Below, one piece after another: positions 1 through 12,110 of a DNA stretch of 64,000 nucleotides. A model generated the notes under the pieces. That model did not search any database, had not been told where the DNA came from, and saw only the letters and a list, made by a program, of their open reading frames with translations. A program made the translations under genes and the position numbers. This stretch comes from Channallabes apus (Eukaryota; Chordata; Actinopteri; Siluriformes; Clariidae): NCBI GenBank assembly GCA_030522415.1, contig CM060109.1:29242392-29306391 (forward strand), in the 5' to 3' direction. The number at the start of each line of letters is the position of its first letter. Position 1 is the first letter of the stretch.

Positions 1-1487
1 CCTGCAGTTATAATATTCCTTTTTTATTTTACAGGTTTTCATTAAGGTTCAAATGCAGATTGAGCTGATTATTAAAGAATATTCAGTTTGTGTCTCCATA
101 ACCATTCCCATTTTATTTCAAAAATCTGAACTCCCTAGTAGAGACTTTGAACTGGTTTTGAACTGAAATATCCTTGTACTTAGCAGAATCTACTGTCAAT
201 CTTTACAAGAGCCACAAAACAACCTCACAACATCAATGATATGCCTAAATATTTTTTATAGACACCAGGTGTTTCCTTCTATGAACGTCACTTCAGTAAT
301 GAAATATGCTTGTGCTGTGTGTTAGCTAATAGATTTATAAGTTCTAATGATTGTTTAATTACTGTGTTTGATGTTTAGTTTATCCACACATGTTAACAAG
401 TGATTCTAGTTTACAGCTAGAGTACGTACAGTACAATATTCTCAGAGAATCTAGTAAATTTCAGTATTGGCTCTGATTTCTGAAAAGCCCACTTCACACT
501 AACGAGATGAATGAAGGAACCTTCGGGAGCACAAACCATCATTTTGAAGCTTTATGAGATCCGGATGATGTGCTCATATCCTTCATCAGTCAAGTTGACT
601 CTTTTCAGTCCTTAGTCATCCTCACTCATGCCTCTGCAATTCCCTTCATTCTCAACTCAAATATGGGGTCTATCAGGCACCAGTTTTGGATCCACTTGTG
701 CAGTACTCACTTTTGCAGCACTAATGGGAGTAGACATAACCTAACCAAAGCAACATGTCCTTGAGACTTAAAAGAGCCATAAGATCCAGATGGACGAAAA
801 TGGCATGACCAGAAACATTGCCCTTGATCATTTTGGTCATTCCTTATGAATCATAGTTGGACTTTCATCTGTCATTCATTTTGTTGCTGTGACAGGTTGG
901 GAAAATAAGCCTTGGATGGCAACTCAAGTGCACTCTGCAGTTAATACATATTAGATTTTGGAAGGATTTCACTAAGTTTATAGAGGCTGCTGGTGCTCTG
1001 GGAGTATCTCCCCTCCTGCAAGTTCCTCTCTGACTCATCCAGCGTGAGCTTGTGTTACCTTCTATCCGAGAGACCAAACGAGGAATGCTCCCTTTGATCC
1101 TTTGTGTCTTTTGTGTTTGCTGGTGAATATGTATGCTAGTTTTGTTCGCTTGGAAATGTGATACAGAGGCTTGTAGAAATGATGGAAATGGATTTCGGGA
1201 TAGACGGATGATGCATGAATCAGTCGCTGACAGGTCAGGAGCGACAGCTTTGATCTGAGTTTGGTTATAAAAGTGGTTCGACGGTAAAAGACACAGCCTG
1301 GAGCTGTCCAGGTGACAAGAGTCATCGGCTCCATTAACCTGTCCCAACAGAAACCGGATGCCAAGCTGTGATGCACTTCTGCCAGAGCAGCTGCTCTAGA
1401 CGCTGTCCTCAACCTTGGTGACGTCAAAACCTTGGAGCCCGTTGCAACATTCGCCCTGTGTAGACCAGTGGCTCTGGTTCACAGGGC

Positions 1488-1523
<36 letters not shown>

Positions 1524-2276
1524 TGTGTGTGTGTGTGTGTGTATGTGTGTGTATGTGCACGCACACGAGTAGGTGGATAGATTGCTATGAATGTGACACT
1601 GAGATGGACCACAAGCTGTGTTACTTCAACACCTCCTTCTTTTTCCTGCTTCATAAAGCATATGCAAAAAGCACTGATAACTCAGAAAAAGAGCACAAAG
1701 CAGGTGTAAAGGAAAAAAGAACCCTGACTCCCAACATCTGTTGTTGTTGATTCAGCCAAGGATAGAGATGGAAAGAAGCAGGACAATGCCGCGTTGACTA
1801 GAGGCTTAGCCAAGCAGGTGGGCGTTTGTCATTGGCAAGCATGCCGTTGTTCTCCACTCTGCTAGATCGAGATAAATTTACAGCAGCCTCATAAATCTTT
1901 CCGGGCCTCTTTGCACTGCAGCAAGGCCCTCCAGAGGCCACATCTAATAATGTTAAATACCTATGTTTCAGCACAGGGCTGACAGGTTGGCCCTCATAGT
2001 CAGTTTTTCCGTGACGAGTCATGTTAAAAGTGCTCTTTGCGAGAGAAGCGGCAGAGTGATGAAGAGTCCATCCCTGAGTTTGTTTTCAACATGTGCGCTT
2101 TGTTCACCCTTTCTCTGGTGTGCTGTTGAGGATCCAGGGAAAGGTCTACCTTCAGCTCAGTGCTACACAGACTGACTGACATAATAAGAAAAAGTAAAAT
2201 AATATCCTTCAAAGCTGGCGTAGACTTATTTTGGGAAAAAGGAATTCAGTCTGATTATCAGCATTCAATTCACATA
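1..2276. other. Gene-free 3' flank, left edge
   Basis: No exon-like or transposase-like coding was recognised on either strand. The only clear structure is a compound GA/GT microsatellite near 1491-1556. Short open frames here overlap that tract or lack any family resemblance. Confidence 0.6.
1491..1556. repeat. Compound (GA)n(GT)n microsatellite
   Basis: About 30 bp of GA repeats pass directly into about 20 bp of GT repeats, then interrupted TATG/GT units. Probably polymorphic. Confidence 0.9.
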
Positions 2277-2904
2277 AAATTCAATTCAATTCAATTCAAT
2301 CTTATTTGCTTTTAACAATTGACATTGTCTCAAAACAGCTTTACACAATCAAAAGAATTATTTAAGTTTGTATGGAATGTGAATGTGTATGAATCAAAAT
2401 GGTCAGATAGTCCCTGGTGAGCAAGCCGAGAGCGACAGTGGCAAGGAAAAACTCCCTGAGATGGTAATAGGAAGAAACCTTGAGAGGAACCACACTCAAC
2501 AGGGAACCCATCCTCATCTTGGTGAACAGATAGCAGGAAATGATCTGCATTTATACAGTGTGTTAGGTGGCAGGCAGTTCAGCTATAATAGTTGATGTTA
2601 ATTGATGTTAAAATGGAGTCCAGTAGTTATTGGAGACTCAGATAGACTTGTAGAAAGTTCCAGTCCTGAACTATCGAACTGTCAAGTCCTCAGAGAAACA
2701 GCTGACAACACCAGTCGAGGCCAGAACCGTCTTCTAAGTAGAGAGAATCATCCCCAGACACCAGACGCATCCCAAAGAGACACACGGGGCATCCATGCGA
2801 CGAGACCTCCAACCAGAAGCGGGGCACCAGGATGGGTCAGACAGGTCCGGAGGGCAGAGGGAGTCTGGATCACTGGCAGCTCAGGGATGACATGTGTAGC
2901 TCGA

Positions 2905-2931
2905 CAGAGAGAGAGAGAGAGAGAGAGAGAG
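2905..2931. repeat. (GA)n microsatellite inside the LINE 3' region
   Basis: About 13 uninterrupted GA units, followed by a purine-rich stretch to about 2985. Confidence 0.85.
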
Positions 2932-3280
2932 TGAAAGGGGGAGGCAGGAGGAGAGAGGAGGGAGAAAGAGAAGAAGAGGAGAGATGGCAGTTAGGTATGG
3001 CCACAGTCACATAATGTATAATGTGAATGTATATTTACTGTAGAGTGCAAGCAGGGACTCCGGCAGGACTAACTATGACAGCATAACTAAAAGGGAGAGC
3101 CAGAAGGAAACACAAACATGAGGGCTCCCTGAGATGTAAAGCAAACAATCACCTCACCGTCAACAAACCTGAGTGATCAAATGAGAGTGAGGAAGACAGC
3201 ATCTAAACATACCAGTTCACCATAATACTCTATGTCCATGAGTCCCCCAGATCTGCTCCTTTACCTTATGGCAAATCTAT

Positions 3281-3961
3281 TTATAAAAATGCTTGGCTAA
3301 ATAAATAGGTTTTGAGCCTAGACTTAAACACTGAGACTGTGTCTGAGTCCCGAACACTATTTGGAAGACTATTCCATAATTTTGGGGCTTTGTAAGAAAA
3401 AGCTCTGCCCCCAGCTGTGGTTTTCATAATACGCGGTACTGACAAGCAGCCTGCATCCTTTGACTGAAGTAGGCGTGGCGGATCGTAAGACACTAGCAGT
3501 TCGCTCAGATACTGCGGCACGAGACCATTTAATGCTTTATATGTCAAGAGTAGTATTTTAAAATCAATGCGAAGTTTCACAGGGAGCCAATGCAGTGAAG
3601 ATAGGATAGGGGTGATGTGCTCATATCTTCTGGTTCTAGTGAGAACTCTCGCTGCTGCATTCTGGACTAGCTGAAGCTTGTTTATGCACCTAACTGAACA
3701 ACCAGACAGTAAGGCATTACAATAGTCCAACCTAGAACTGATAAAAGCATGAACTAGTTTTTCTGCATCATTTAGCGACAATATATTTCTTATCTTGGCA
3801 ATATTTCTGAGGTGAAAGAATGCTATCCTGGTGATATTATCTACATGAGCTTCAAATGAAAGGCTGGAATCTATAATCACACCGAGGTCTTGTACTGTTG
3901 CACTTGATGGAACAGAAAGGCCATCTAAAGTTACGGTGTGATCTAAAAAGAGGTAATCGTC
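3281..3961 (-). pseudogene. C-terminal fragment of a LINE reverse-transcriptase ORF
   Basis: 226 codons are open without a break. Recognisable stretches are VQDLGVIIDSSLSFEAHV, SSRLDYCNALLSG, LQLVQNAAARVL, ITPILSSLHWLPV, FKILLLTYKALNG and KLWNSLPNSVR, the standard region downstream of the polymerase domain in L2/CR1/Rex-type LINEs. The catalytic YxDD part is absent, lost by 5' truncation. The open frame suggests a fairly recent insertion. Confidence 0.85.
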
Positions 3962-3963
3962 TT

Positions 3964-4488
3964 ATAAAATGCCAGAATTTAAAATAGGTATGGATGGATT
4001 TTATTATAATCTATAGCCATGTCACTTAATGACTTCTACTTAATGACAAGGAATATTCATAACAATTGTATCACTTTTAGTAAGTGACTGACAATCCAAT
4101 CACTAGTAAAACATGTCATGCAAGAAAACTCAATTCTCATAAATGGTTTAGTCTGTGTTGATGAACTAAAAGGACTAATGTGTTCATTAATTCAGAATGT
4201 CAACTCATGCACTGAGTAACATGCAAGAAAGAATCAATCTTATACGTTGCCTAGCATCACAGTGACTAGCTGTGTTTCTAGCTTGACTAATACAAATCAA
4301 AAGGCACCCAAACATCCTTTCATTTTTTTTTTGTTGAATCTCTCATAAAGAGCTTATATATTTTAAGATACACATCTAAAAAGATTTCAATTATGTATAA
4401 TGTTAGTTTAATAATGATAATAAAACCAGGCCCACACCCACCTCCAGCTAGCTAACAGGGTTGGCTTCTGTCAGTTCTAGCTAGCTTA
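3964..4488. other. Gene-free AT-rich spacer
   Basis: Nothing recognised between the LINE and the Tc1 element except low-complexity A/T stretches. Confidence 0.6.
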
Positions 4489-6095
4489 CAGTGGCGTGAA
4501 AAACTATTTGCCCCCTTCCTGATTTCTTATTCTTTTGCATGTTTGTCACACTTAAATGTTTCTGCTCATCAAAAACCGTTAACTATTAGTCAAAGATAAC
4601 ATAATTGAACACAAAATGCAGTTTTTAAATAAAGGTTTACGTTATTAAGGGAGAAAAAAAACTCCAAATCTACATGGCCCTGTGTGAAAAAGTGATTGCC
4701 CCCCTTGTTAAAAAATAACATAACTGTGGTTTATCACACCTGAGTTCAATTTCTATAGTCACCCCCAGGCCTGATTACTGCCACACCTGTTTCAATCATG
4801 AAATCACTTAAATAGGAGCTACCTGACACAGAGAAGTAGACCAAAAGCACCTCAAAAGCTAGACATCATGCCAAGATCCAAAGAAATTCAGGAACAAAAG
4901 TAATTGAGATCTATCAGTCTGGTAAAGGTTATAAAGCCATTTCTAAAGCTTTGGGACTCCAGCGAACCACAGTGAGAGCCATTATCCACAAATGGCAAAA
5001 ACATGGAACAGTGGTGAACCTTCCCAGGAGTGGCCGGCCGACCAAAATTACCCCAAGAGCGCAGAGACGACTCATCCGAGAGGCCACAAAAGACCCCAGG
5101 ACAACATCTAAAGAACTGCAGGCCTCACTTGCCTCAATTAAGGTCAGTGTTCACGACTCCACCATAAGAAAGAGACTGGGCAAAAATGGCCTGCATGGCA
5201 GATTTCCAAGGCGCAAACCACTAAGCAAAAAGAACATTAAGGCTCGTCTCAATTTTGCTAAAAAACATCTCAATGATTGCCAAGACTTTTGGGAAAATAC
5301 CTTGTGGACCGACGAGACAAAAGTTGAACTTTTTGAAAGGTGCGTGTCCCGTTACATCTGGCGTAAAAGTAACACAGCATTTCAGAAAAAGAACATCATA
5401 CCAACAGTAAAATATGGTGGTGGTAGTGTGATGGTCTGGGGTTGTTCTGCTGCTTCAGGACCTGGAAGGCTTGCTGTGATAGATGGAACCATGAATTCTA
5501 CTGTCTACCAAAAAATCCTGAAGGAGAATGTCCGGCCATCTGTTCGTCAACTCAAGCTGAAGTGATCTTGGGTGCTGCAGCAGGACAATGACCCAAAACA
5601 CACCAGCAAATCCACCTCTGAATGGCTGAAGAAAAACAAAATGAAGACTTTGGAGTGGCCTAGTCAAAGTCCTGACCTGAATCCTATTGAGATGTTGTGG
5701 CATGACCTTAAAAATGCGGTTCATGCTAGAAAACCCTCAAATAAAGCTGAATTACAACAATTCTGCAAAGATGAGTGGGCCAAAATTCCTCCAGAGCGCT
5801 GTAAAAGACTCGTTGCAAGTTATCGCAAACGTTTGATTGCAGTTATTGCTGCTAAGGGTGGCCCAACCAGTTATTAGGTTCAGGGGGCAATTACTTTTTC
5901 ACACAGGGCCATGTAGGTTTGGATTTTTTTTCTCCCTAAATAATAAAACCCCTCATTTAAAAACTGCATTTTGTGTTTACTTGTGTTATCTTTGACTAAT
6001 AGTTAAATGTGTTTGATGATCAGAAACATTTTGTGTGACAAACATGCAAAAGAATAAGAAATCAGGAGGGGGGCAAATAGTTTTTCACACCACTG
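4489..6095 (+). mobile_element. Full-length Tc1-family transposon, copy 1, inactive
   Basis: 1607 bp bounded by TA dinucleotides (4487-4488 and 6096-6097). The terminal inverted repeats begin CAGTGG(C/T)GTGAAAAACT and extend about 200 bp inward, each containing the CACACAGGGCCATGTAG block. The transposase gene inside is broken. It is the same family as the element at 25863-27483. Confidence 0.95.
4868..5877 (+). pseudogene. Tc1 DD34E transposase, broken
   Basis: The start [10 protein letters not shown] at 4868 is followed by a 10-bp deletion relative to the second copy, which shifts the frame. The long frame resumes at about 4951. The helix-turn-helix region ([16 protein letters not shown]), a GRPTK linker and the catalytic aspartates in WTDETK and NDPKH are present, as is the glutamate in [11 protein letters not shown] second lesion is an in-frame TGA at 5563-5565 where copy 2 has CGA, a CpG transition. 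It also has three fewer bases in the KPL(L)SK stretch. The C-terminus AAKGGPTSY is intact. Confidence 0.95.
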
Positions 6096-6644
6096 TACAT
6101 ACAGTACTGTAAACACTGATGACAACAATAATGCAGACTCAGTTCCAGAGCGCAAAGCTTCTGACATTAGTGAGGATGCACTGGTACAGTGTGAGCCAGC
6201 AACAGATCTTATGGGTTCTACGATTACTGGGCACTACACCTTTGCCGATACGGAATAAAACCTGGTTTTCAAACCTGTAATAATTTGTAATACTTTGGGT
6301 GCGTAAAGCCACATGTTTAAAAAAAAACAACCATAAGCGGTTTCTCTAATTACAGGTCTTGGAGCTATTCTAGAAAGCATCAATATATATATATAAGAAA
6401 AAGAATATTGAGTGCATAAAAGTATTAAAATCCTGTCCTAATTAAATCATTGTGTTAATCATTAAAAACAAATAAAGTAAACACTGGTTTACAGTTCATT
6501 TAATCAACACAGACCTGTCACTCCCATTAGGATGGCCTTCACTTACAACTTCATTTGTTACTTTCTAATATGGAAGATAAACATAACAGTAACTAGAGGT
6601 AGTAAACAGTGTAGCACCCACAATCAAGCTAATTTATTCTTTTT
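6096..6644. other. Gene-free spacer
   Basis: No coding or repeat family recognised. A short TA run sits near 6382-6394. Confidence 0.55.
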
Positions 6645-6934
6645 AGGCGGGGTACATCCTGGACAGGGTGCCAATCCATCGCAGGGCACACACACATACA
6701 CACACTCACACACCCAATCACACACTACGGGCAATTTAGGAACGCCAATTAGCCTAACCTGCATATCTTTGGACTGTGGGAGGAAACCGGAGTACCCGGA
6801 GGAAACCCACCAAGCACGGGGAGAACATGCAAACTCCATGCACACAGAGACGGGAATCGAGCCTGGCCAGGGAATCGAACCCAGACCCTGGAGGTGCAAG
6901 GCAACAGTGCTAACCACTACACCACCACGCCGCC
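6645..6934 (-). mobile_element. tRNA-derived SINE, copy a
   Basis: Minus-oriented copy of the SINE best seen at 61514-61890. Reading the minus strand, the head GGCGGCGTGGTGGTGTAGTG with pol III A-box-like sequence, the region near the B box and the GGAGTTTGCATGTTCTCCCC body are present. The body ends at CACCCTGTCCAGG and a CCCCGCC remnant, without the tail. An AC microsatellite lies inside. Open frames across this stretch on both strands are not genes. Confidence 0.85.
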
Positions 6935-9900
6935 ACAGGTCATAATGTCAAAGTAGATTATTTACAGTAACATAATTACTACATACAGTACAGTATACTC
7001 CCCCATGTTTCTAATAAATAGATATGGCCTTTTTGGATGGCTGTCCCAACCGATATGAATTTTTGTCAGCCGCTTCTATTTGTAACATACAGTAGATGGA
7101 TCATCCACATAAAAAACATTAAGTCCAGTATTGTATACGTTCTCCTTGTGCCACCTGGGCAGCTCTGGTCCCTTGGGGTATAAACCACAAGAACCCACAA
7201 GAAGGGGTCTTTAGTCTGGGACCAGGAGTTTAGTAGTGGATCATTTGGGTGTTGTGGGTTGCGGGTGGGGCCTCCATGTTGGGTTGGATTGGAGATTCAA
7301 TCAACAACCTTAAACTCTTTGCATGCTAAGTCTTATAAATGACATGCTGTCGTGCATTGGGCGTTCTTATATTTGTACATTGGCTTTCTGTGGAATTAGA
7401 ATACACGGTCTAGGCTTTGGACGTCCCCCCAGGAATAGCTGAGCCTTGGCTGTCGATGATCCTGTCACCAGTAGGGGCTGATGGGTGTATTTTAGGTATT
7501 ATAACTTAACATTCTACACTAAAAATGAAAAGTCTTTACACTTGGTCCAAATCATTCAGCCCTATTGGGCAACTGATTGTGATTTTATCATAAAACCGCA
7601 AAAAAAGACACTACAAGTTTGACCATTTTGCTGTGAAAAATTACTTCATTATATGCATCTGAAATCATAAGAATAAAAAAATGAGCCCAAGATACTGTAG
7701 CCATGAGTGATCTTGCTATCTCTTGTGATCTTGGAGTGGGATGGAAAAGAAACAAATATGGCAATCCTTGTTAATCATTTTCATACTGCTAAACCTAGTT
7801 TAGTCAGCACTATGTTATGCTCTGTGTGTCAGGAAGTGATCCCAAGTGAAATCTTTGGCCTTTCCGATTTCAGAAATTGAGTTTTGATTAATGATTTTTT
7901 CCCCCTCAAGGCAAAATGTCTTGCTCAGCATACATAATGTCAGTGCCACTTATCTTGGTTTATTATAAGTATTGCAAGAATCTCTACAATAAGACAGAGG
8001 AATGGACCATAGAAAGGCTCCAAGCACCAACTATATAATTTCATGCATTTTCATGTTTTTTTTTGTTTTTTTCTCAGTACATACTGCTATCTGTCTAAGT
8101 ATAGTTCAGTGCCATGTATACAATAATCATTGTCATATTTATGTTGATCAAATAAAAGAGAAAATGCTTGGTAAATCAATACCTCGCTAAACAATCAGCA
8201 TCTAGTATGAACCGAATGAGTTCTTGTGAAGAACTGATTTTTTTTCCCCTTTTCTGGGTCAAAGTATATAAATGGAGGTGCCTTTTAGGTCCAAATTCAT
8301 TGCACAGTGTAGTCATTTAACATAATTTGGCCTGCTCTTGCTTTCATTAATTCGAACAGTGCTGGAAAAAGCCCACTATATCACTGCCCAGTCACTGCCT
8401 CACACCCATTTCTCCCTGTCATATACTGTACACCCATAGCCAATAACAGGATTAGCCCTCCTATGCACATGCTAATGAGAAAGAACTGTGTAGCTGCATT
8501 TCATTTCAGCTCAGTGGAACTGATTTGACTGACCTTGAGATAAATTGTTCAAAAAAGTTATTTTCACAGTTAGGCATTGAATGTGTTTGTATTTAACCTG
8601 TATCATTCATTCGTACAAACAGACGTAACCCTACCCAAAGAAGTCCAAGGAAGAAAAAGCAGCAATGGGGTGATGGGCGGCCAAGGCTCACCGATGTACG
8701 TGAGGAGTGAAGGCTGGCCTGCTTAATGCTCTTACCCCATAGAAAGGTGTCAGAACACACAATGTCTCACTGTTTTGGTGGTGTAAGTGGGGACTCAATA
8801 CTAGGCAATTGGTCATAATGTCATGGCTGTTCTGTGTATATAACAGAGATTTATTCTTTACCCATTCTTTTTTTATTTCTGTGTTTAAAAAACGCTATAG
8901 AGATATAGGGTGTACTGTAGATACATACAGCTATGACAATTAATCTTGTTTAACTTTTATAGTGTGTTCGAGCTGTACAGCAAGATATTAGTAAATCAGT
9001 AGTACAAGGATATACTTGTGTTGCCGATACGCTGAGTTACTTTTAGATTCTGATGTGATCCAGACAGGATTGGGAATGTAACAACTTAGGCTTGAAGAAC
9101 TGTTGAAGAACACAGCCACGATCGTGCCTACAGTAGAAGTGAAATGTGAATAGGTATGTATTGTTGTTGGTGTTGTTCTTTCTTTTTCTTATTATTTTTC
9201 CTTCAGATACTATCATTATGAGTCACCACAGCAGATTATACAATCAGCAAATTGTAATTTTGGCACAGGTTTCAAACCAGATACCCTCATTGAGGCAAAC
9301 CTCCCATTTTTAATCCACGCTTGGGACGGACAAGGATCTGGAAGGAGTTAAGGCTCTGAAACTCCATTGGCAGTGTGCATGGCATTAGCTGGGGCACGAA
9401 CCAGACAACCTACCATTGAGCCACCAATGAAAAAGGCATGTGCTGATTATTCTTTTATTTCATGCTAGGTCACAGCTGCATACCACGCCTGGAGAAGATT
9501 CTCCCTTATAAATTAGTTTACTCCACAGCAATCAAAACTGATTAGTGTGACAAAGGCAATTTCCAGATATCTGTTACATTATAACTCTGTTATTTCACTT
9601 CCTCTGATGTGTAATAGGGTCCTAAATGAAATCCATTTCAGCCTCTGAAACTCTATAATCTCCTAGTCTTTTAAATATGCTTACATGCTTCTTGCCATCT
9701 CTCTCTTTGGAATTCGAAAATCAAAAGATTATCAGTTTTGTTTGCAGACATCACAAACCAAGCAAGAGTATAATGCTGATCAGATGCTGTCCATTACCCA
9801 CACATTCTACAAGAGAACTCGAGAAGACAGAGAATCGAAAGTAATTACTAAAAGGAGCTGGATCATGCAACAAACCATGGACAAGAACTCTTGTGCCGAT

Positions 9901-11837
9901 GGATCTGTAACTTGTTATGATCGATCCTCCACGGTGAAAGTGATACATCAGACATCTCATCAGATAGAATTAGAAGAGCCAGATTGAAGTTGAGTGTAAA
10001 AGTTTTTTGTATGTGAAACATGCGTGCCCTTCGTATGATGATTCCTGGCGACTGACAGTGGAAAATGGTCCAGAGTGGGCAGACTGATAATTCAAGCCTC
10101 TAGTGTGAGCATTACGGAATGTCTGTAGGTCTTCTCCCTCTGGCCATCTCTATGAGCCTCTCACACATGGCTCTGCGCTGGCCCTAGGCCATGTTACCCC
10201 CTGGAGAGTACACTCCCGGTGAGCTGTCAGTGTCAGTCTGTCAGCAGACAGAGGCTGATTGATACAGCTTTATGCTCATCAATAAAACCCACTTTTAGCA
10301 TTTCTTTATGATTGGAGAAGAGCAAGCTGAGCATCCCGGTTCATATTCGACAGCCACAACTGTCTGGAGATAGACACGGTAAGGAACCACCCCCTTTAAT
10401 CTTACTGACTGAATATGGTCTGTTGTCTAAATACGGTATCTAAATATGGTATCAGTGTTCAGGAAACCTTACTGCAACTGTCTTTAATCTTATAGCCATA
10501 TATACTGGGGAAAAAGTCTTCAGTCTGATCAGGTAAATAAAATTTAATTAATTACAAATAAATACTGCCGCAATGAAATGAGTTAAAGTGCCACATGTTA
10601 ATAACAAACTGAAACAATATCTTGCAAGTAGAAGTTCTTCACTCACACGCACACATATACATATACATATACACATATACAATATACTGGACACTTTACA
10701 CATTGAAAATATTGTATCTAATTGTAAATATTGGTATCTGGTGCACTGCAGTGTCTATTTTTTGTACAATACAGGTGAGCTACTTCTGTGATTTGTTTGC
10801 ATCTACGAATGTTCATAGATCCACAGTCAGTTCATAACTCGAATGTTCATAAGTCAGGGACTGTACTCCTTTTTAAACATTATTATGTATAAGGGTTAGG
10901 GATTGCCAAAATGTTTCTTTGTTTCACTCCATTTGCAAACAGGCTGTTTCAGTGTCTGTACCTTTCAATGAACTGTCTCTGAATGTCCCTTTTAGGAAAT
11001 GCATTTTCCTAGTCAATCAGAACATGGGAACTGGAAATATCAATATTGCAGACCTTATCAGGCATTTCCCACATAAGTAAGAGTGTAAATTCATAATGAC
11101 ATCCTCAAATATTTAGATTAAAGGCTATCCTAGACACGCTTTGGAGCTAAAGACTGCTAGATTAGCCTTTAGCCTTTTACTGTAGCTCTTTAAAAAGAAA
11201 ATGGCATAACGATGTAGAAATGGGTATCAAAGTAATTAAAATGAGGGGAGGGTTGGCTTGTTTAAACCATGGCCAATATAAAAGGGGAAAAAGGTTTTTT
11301 TCATGTGTGATGTGTGTTCACACAGACTTGAGACTCTATCTAAAATAACAAAATTGTGAAGTGAATTTTGCGTAATAGGTCCCCTTTAATTCCCATCTGA
11401 CTCTTATTTCAAGTGACCTGCCTTCCTATTTTTACTCTCCGAACTGAAAATAAGAGAAAAATAAGAAACCCTTACCAAGCACCAAGATGATCCCAGGCCC
11501 TCAGTCATGTTTTTTAAATTGCTTCTGCAAACATGAACATTTTTCAGGCTGGATAGGATTTGTATGGACAATTGTTTGAAGGATGCATTTGTGATTCACA
11601 TTAACAATAAATGAAAAAAATTTGATACAAAAAAAGGAAAAATGGCATGCTCATTTATTATTTGTAACAAATGATTAGAATTTGACAGTGATACAGTATG
11701 AATGCCTACAAAACACCATAGTCACCTATGACATCAGGTCTGGCCCTTTTCCTGCTGTCACTTTTGTGGCCATTTACTGTACAATCCTATTAAAACATTC
11801 TCCACTACCTCTGAATTTTAGTTGAATTCATTTAAAG
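6935..11837. other. Gene-free 3' flank with old repeat debris
   Basis: No exon with splice sites and no conserved protein motif was recognised. Apart from a Tc1-like scrap (8640-8850) and an alternating AC/AT stretch (10641-10681), the sequence looks like ordinary AT-rich intergenic DNA. Confidence 0.5.
8640..8850 (+). mobile_element. Degenerate Tc1-like transposon fragment
   Basis: The stretch reads like an internally deleted Tc1-type copy. GATAGAAAGGTGTCAGAA-type sequence (here ATAGAAAGGTGTCAGAACAC) is followed shortly by the family-like 3' end GGCAATTGGTCATAATGTCA. No open transposase frame remains. Assigned from recognition of the sequence type only. Confidence 0.4.
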
Positions 11838-12110
11838 GGTAGCATGGCAGTGCCGTCAGTAGCCCTCCTTCCTCACAGATCCAGGGCTCCCAATTCAATC
11901 CTTTGACAAACTGAGTGTGATTTATTTTCTATGAGGTGTTTACTTTTCTTATAAGTTCTCCAATTTCTTCTTGTGGATTGGCTGTACTAAAATGTCCTAA
12001 GGTGTGAATGAATGTGTGACTATGTGCACGCGAGAATGGTGCCAGGATGTATTTCTCCTCACAGCATGTTCCAAGGACAGGCTCTGGCTCTGCTGCAATC
12101 CTGAGCCGGA
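11838..12110 (+). mobile_element. Very degraded SINE-like copy
   Basis: Head (GGGTAGCATGGCAGTG), GGCTCCCAATTCAATCC in the B-box position, GTGTGAATGAATGTGTGA and a CTGCAATCCTGAGCCGGATT end resemble the family seen at 61514, but with many differences. Probably an ancient copy. Confidence 0.35.

Larger units (their letters stand above)
2277..3963 (-). mobile_element. 5'-truncated LINE (L2/CR1/Rex-like) with pentanucleotide tail
   Basis: On the minus strand the element starts inside the ORF2-type C-terminus at about 3963 and runs through a stop at 3281 and a 1-kb 3' region that includes the AACTCCCTGAG block common in teleost repeats. It ends in tandem ATTGA units at 2277-2301. A short tandem tail is typical of L2/CR1-class LINEs. 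A GA microsatellite (2905-2931) interrupts the 3' region. Only the end of the element was copied, so it cannot move by itself. The exact clade is inferred. Confidence 0.75.

Noticed and set aside
865..1427. Two overlapping minus-strand frames of 121-160 codons
   Set aside because: No domain, no splice context and no similarity recognised. Length alone is not convincing.
6532..6945. Open frames on both strands of about 100-137 codons
   Set aside because: They lie across a SINE copy. The same peptides recur at 48826-49174 and 61498-61804, so they are repeat-derived.
9265..9425. Possible further SINE relic
   Set aside because: Only vague similarity (ACGAACCAGACAACC, ATTGAGCCACC) to the end of a tRNA-type repeat; too weak to annotate.
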